The position numbers and the translations under genes are program-made. A stretch of 64,000 nucleotides of DNA. Source: Komagataeibacter medellinensis NBRC 3288 (GTDB lineage: Bacteria > Pseudomonadota > Alphaproteobacteria > Acetobacterales > Acetobacteraceae). The notes under the pieces are model-generated. The model saw only the letters and a list, made by a program, of their open reading frames with translations, had not been told where the DNA came from and made no database searches. Shown here piece after piece: positions 63,124 to 64,000 of the stretch. Each line of letters begins with the position of its first letter. The stretch's first letter is position 1. The DNA lies in NCBI RefSeq assembly GCF_000182745.2, contig NC_016027.1, forward strand, positions 2,517,001-2,581,000, given 5' to 3'.

Positions 63124-63850
63124 TTGAGGTGTTCTGTCCTGATCCGGAAGCTGTTCGAGCGCTTTGACGCTATCCTGCGGAACGCCGGTTATCTGTCGAT
63201 GTCAGGCCAGATCCTGGATGGCATGCCGGTGGCGGCGCCAAAGCAGCGCAATACCCATGGGGAGAAAGCCGCTCTTCGGAAAGGCCGGATCCCCGAAGGC
63301 TGGGAAGACAGGTCGGCAAGGCTGGCCCACAAGGACAGGCACGTCCGCTGGACGCTGGAGTTCATGAAGGCAACGCGGCAGGAGGACCGTCCACGGGCTT
63401 CGCTATCTCGTTCTTTGACTACAGATCGCATGTTTCCATCAATCGAAAGTGTCGGCTGATCTGGAAATGGAAAGCGATGGATGCCGCCGCCAGTGATGGC
63501 ACCAGGCTGCGCGAGGATCTGTTGGACAAAACCAATACGGCCTTAAGTGTCCGGGCCAACATCGCGTATCGCTCGAAAGCCAATGAAGACTTCATGGACA
63601 AAGAGGGTTTCGTCTCGAAGGTCCACGGAAAAAAGCCGCATCTCTGGCCCATGCCCCGGCATATCCAGCGGTCCAGCGCGGAGAAGCCGGTGATCCGATC
63701 CCGCATCGAGCCTGTTTTTGCCGCTCAGAAATCGCAGATGGGTCTGTTCGTCTGGACCGTGGGTATGACCTGGGTCACCATGAAGATCGGGCAGGCCAAT
63801 ATCGTCTACACCATGCGCTGTTTCCTCTTTCCCGAGAGGGGAATGCCACA
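63124..63850 (+). pseudogene. IS5-family (IS1031-like) transposase, 5'-truncated and frameshifted
   Basis: Frame 1 (63124-63459) gives LFERFDAILRNAGYLSMSGQ and VAAPKQRNTHGEKAALRKGR. Frame 2 (from 63477) gives MDAAASDGTRLREDLLDKTN and IVYTMRCFLFPERG. The two align to successive parts of the copy at 30866. The first ~100 residues are absent, and a second shift removes the normal stop. Right end repeat at 63972-63989 followed by ATCT. Confidence 0.8.
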
Positions 63851-63971
63851 GCGTAGTCATTCCCAATGGCGACAGCGCCCGGTCTGCGCAAAGCACACAT
63901 CGAAAGTCACCCCGGGGACCGTCAGTCAGAACGAAAAAAGCCTGAAATCATAGGTCGGATACATCAATCAA

Positions 63972-63989
63972 CGGTTCTTCGATCCCTCC
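63972..63989 (+). repeat. IS5-family right terminal repeat, second copy
   Basis: CGGTTCTTCGATCCCTCC resembles 31758-31776 and stands at the same distance from its transposase end. It is followed by ATCT, the same tetranucleotide that flanks the 100-bp element at 22598. Confidence 0.55.
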
Positions 63990-64000
63990 ATCTTGGATTG

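Noticed and set aside
1-64000. CRISPR arrays, rRNA, tRNA genes, replication origin
   Set aside because: No spaced direct repeats, cloverleaf or iteron-type repeats were recognised by eye; a tRNA or RNA covariance scan was not possible.

Overview
The window reads as accessory DNA of an acetic acid bacterium (Acetobacteraceae, such as Acetobacter, Komagataeibacter or Gluconacetobacter). This is an inference from the moderately GC-rich coding, the IS1031-like IS5-family elements, and the duplicated LysR/DHA2-MFS/HlyD/NodT-type efflux cassettes. No rRNA, tRNA or CRISPR array was seen. A truncated conjugative relaxase at the left edge and at least nine IS pieces suggest a plasmid or integrated mobile region. 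Layout: 1-1.95 kb, relaxase end plus IS3 and IS630 debris. 2.1-6.7 kb, TonB siderophore receptor, LuxR solo, FadR-type regulator and an unrecognised gene. 6.75-15 kb, efflux cassette 1 (divergent LysR; DHA2 MFS, diiron ferritin-like protein, EmrA-like adaptor, outer-membrane factor, ligand-less pirin), then a flavin-reductase-like gene. 15.07-15.44 kb, IS5 and MerR-like debris. 15.5-27.76 kb, a phenylacetyl-CoA cluster, by eye richer in A/T than its flanks. 27.8-31.8 kb, nested IS elements. 31.9-34.5 kb, histidine phosphatase, ArsR regulator, CynX-type MFS. 34.75-40.04 kb, efflux cassette 2. 40.3-43.7 kb, canonical pirin with divergent LysR, WrbA, YceI. 44-50.7 kb, tripartite RND pump and TetR. 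51-55 kb, LysR/OYE pair, AlkB, NAD-dependent epimerase. 55-57 kb, P-type ATPase stub, Xre/MbcA-like protein, VapBC, IS3 debris. 57.3-63 kb, LysR, TonB receptor, dicarboxylate symporter and LDH2-type dehydrogenase. 63.1-64 kb, broken IS5 transposase. The main discovery candidate is 15.5-27.8 kb. It holds MBL hydrolase / paaG / paaK / paaABCDE / stand-alone MaoC domain matching only the hydrolase half of PaaZ / 4HBT thioesterase / acyl-CoA-dehydrogenase-like flavoprotein / prephenate-dehydratase-like protein / phenylpyruvate-type decarboxylase. The beta-oxidation genes paaF, paaH and paaJ and the PaaZ aldehyde dehydrogenase domain are missing. Counterparts of TdaD, TdaE and TdaC of tropodithietic acid biosynthesis are present in the order D-E-C. 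The best reading is a biosynthetic pathway to a tropone or tropolone-type seven-membered ring, carrying its own phenylpyruvate-to-phenylacetate supply, rather than phenylacetate catabolism. An IS5 element lies directly after the last gene, so the right end may be lost. The surrounding pumps, siderophore receptor and quinone/electrophile-type enzymes (WrbA, OYE, pirin, YceI) could support export of, or tolerance to, a redox-active metal chelator, but no sequence evidence ties them to the cluster.
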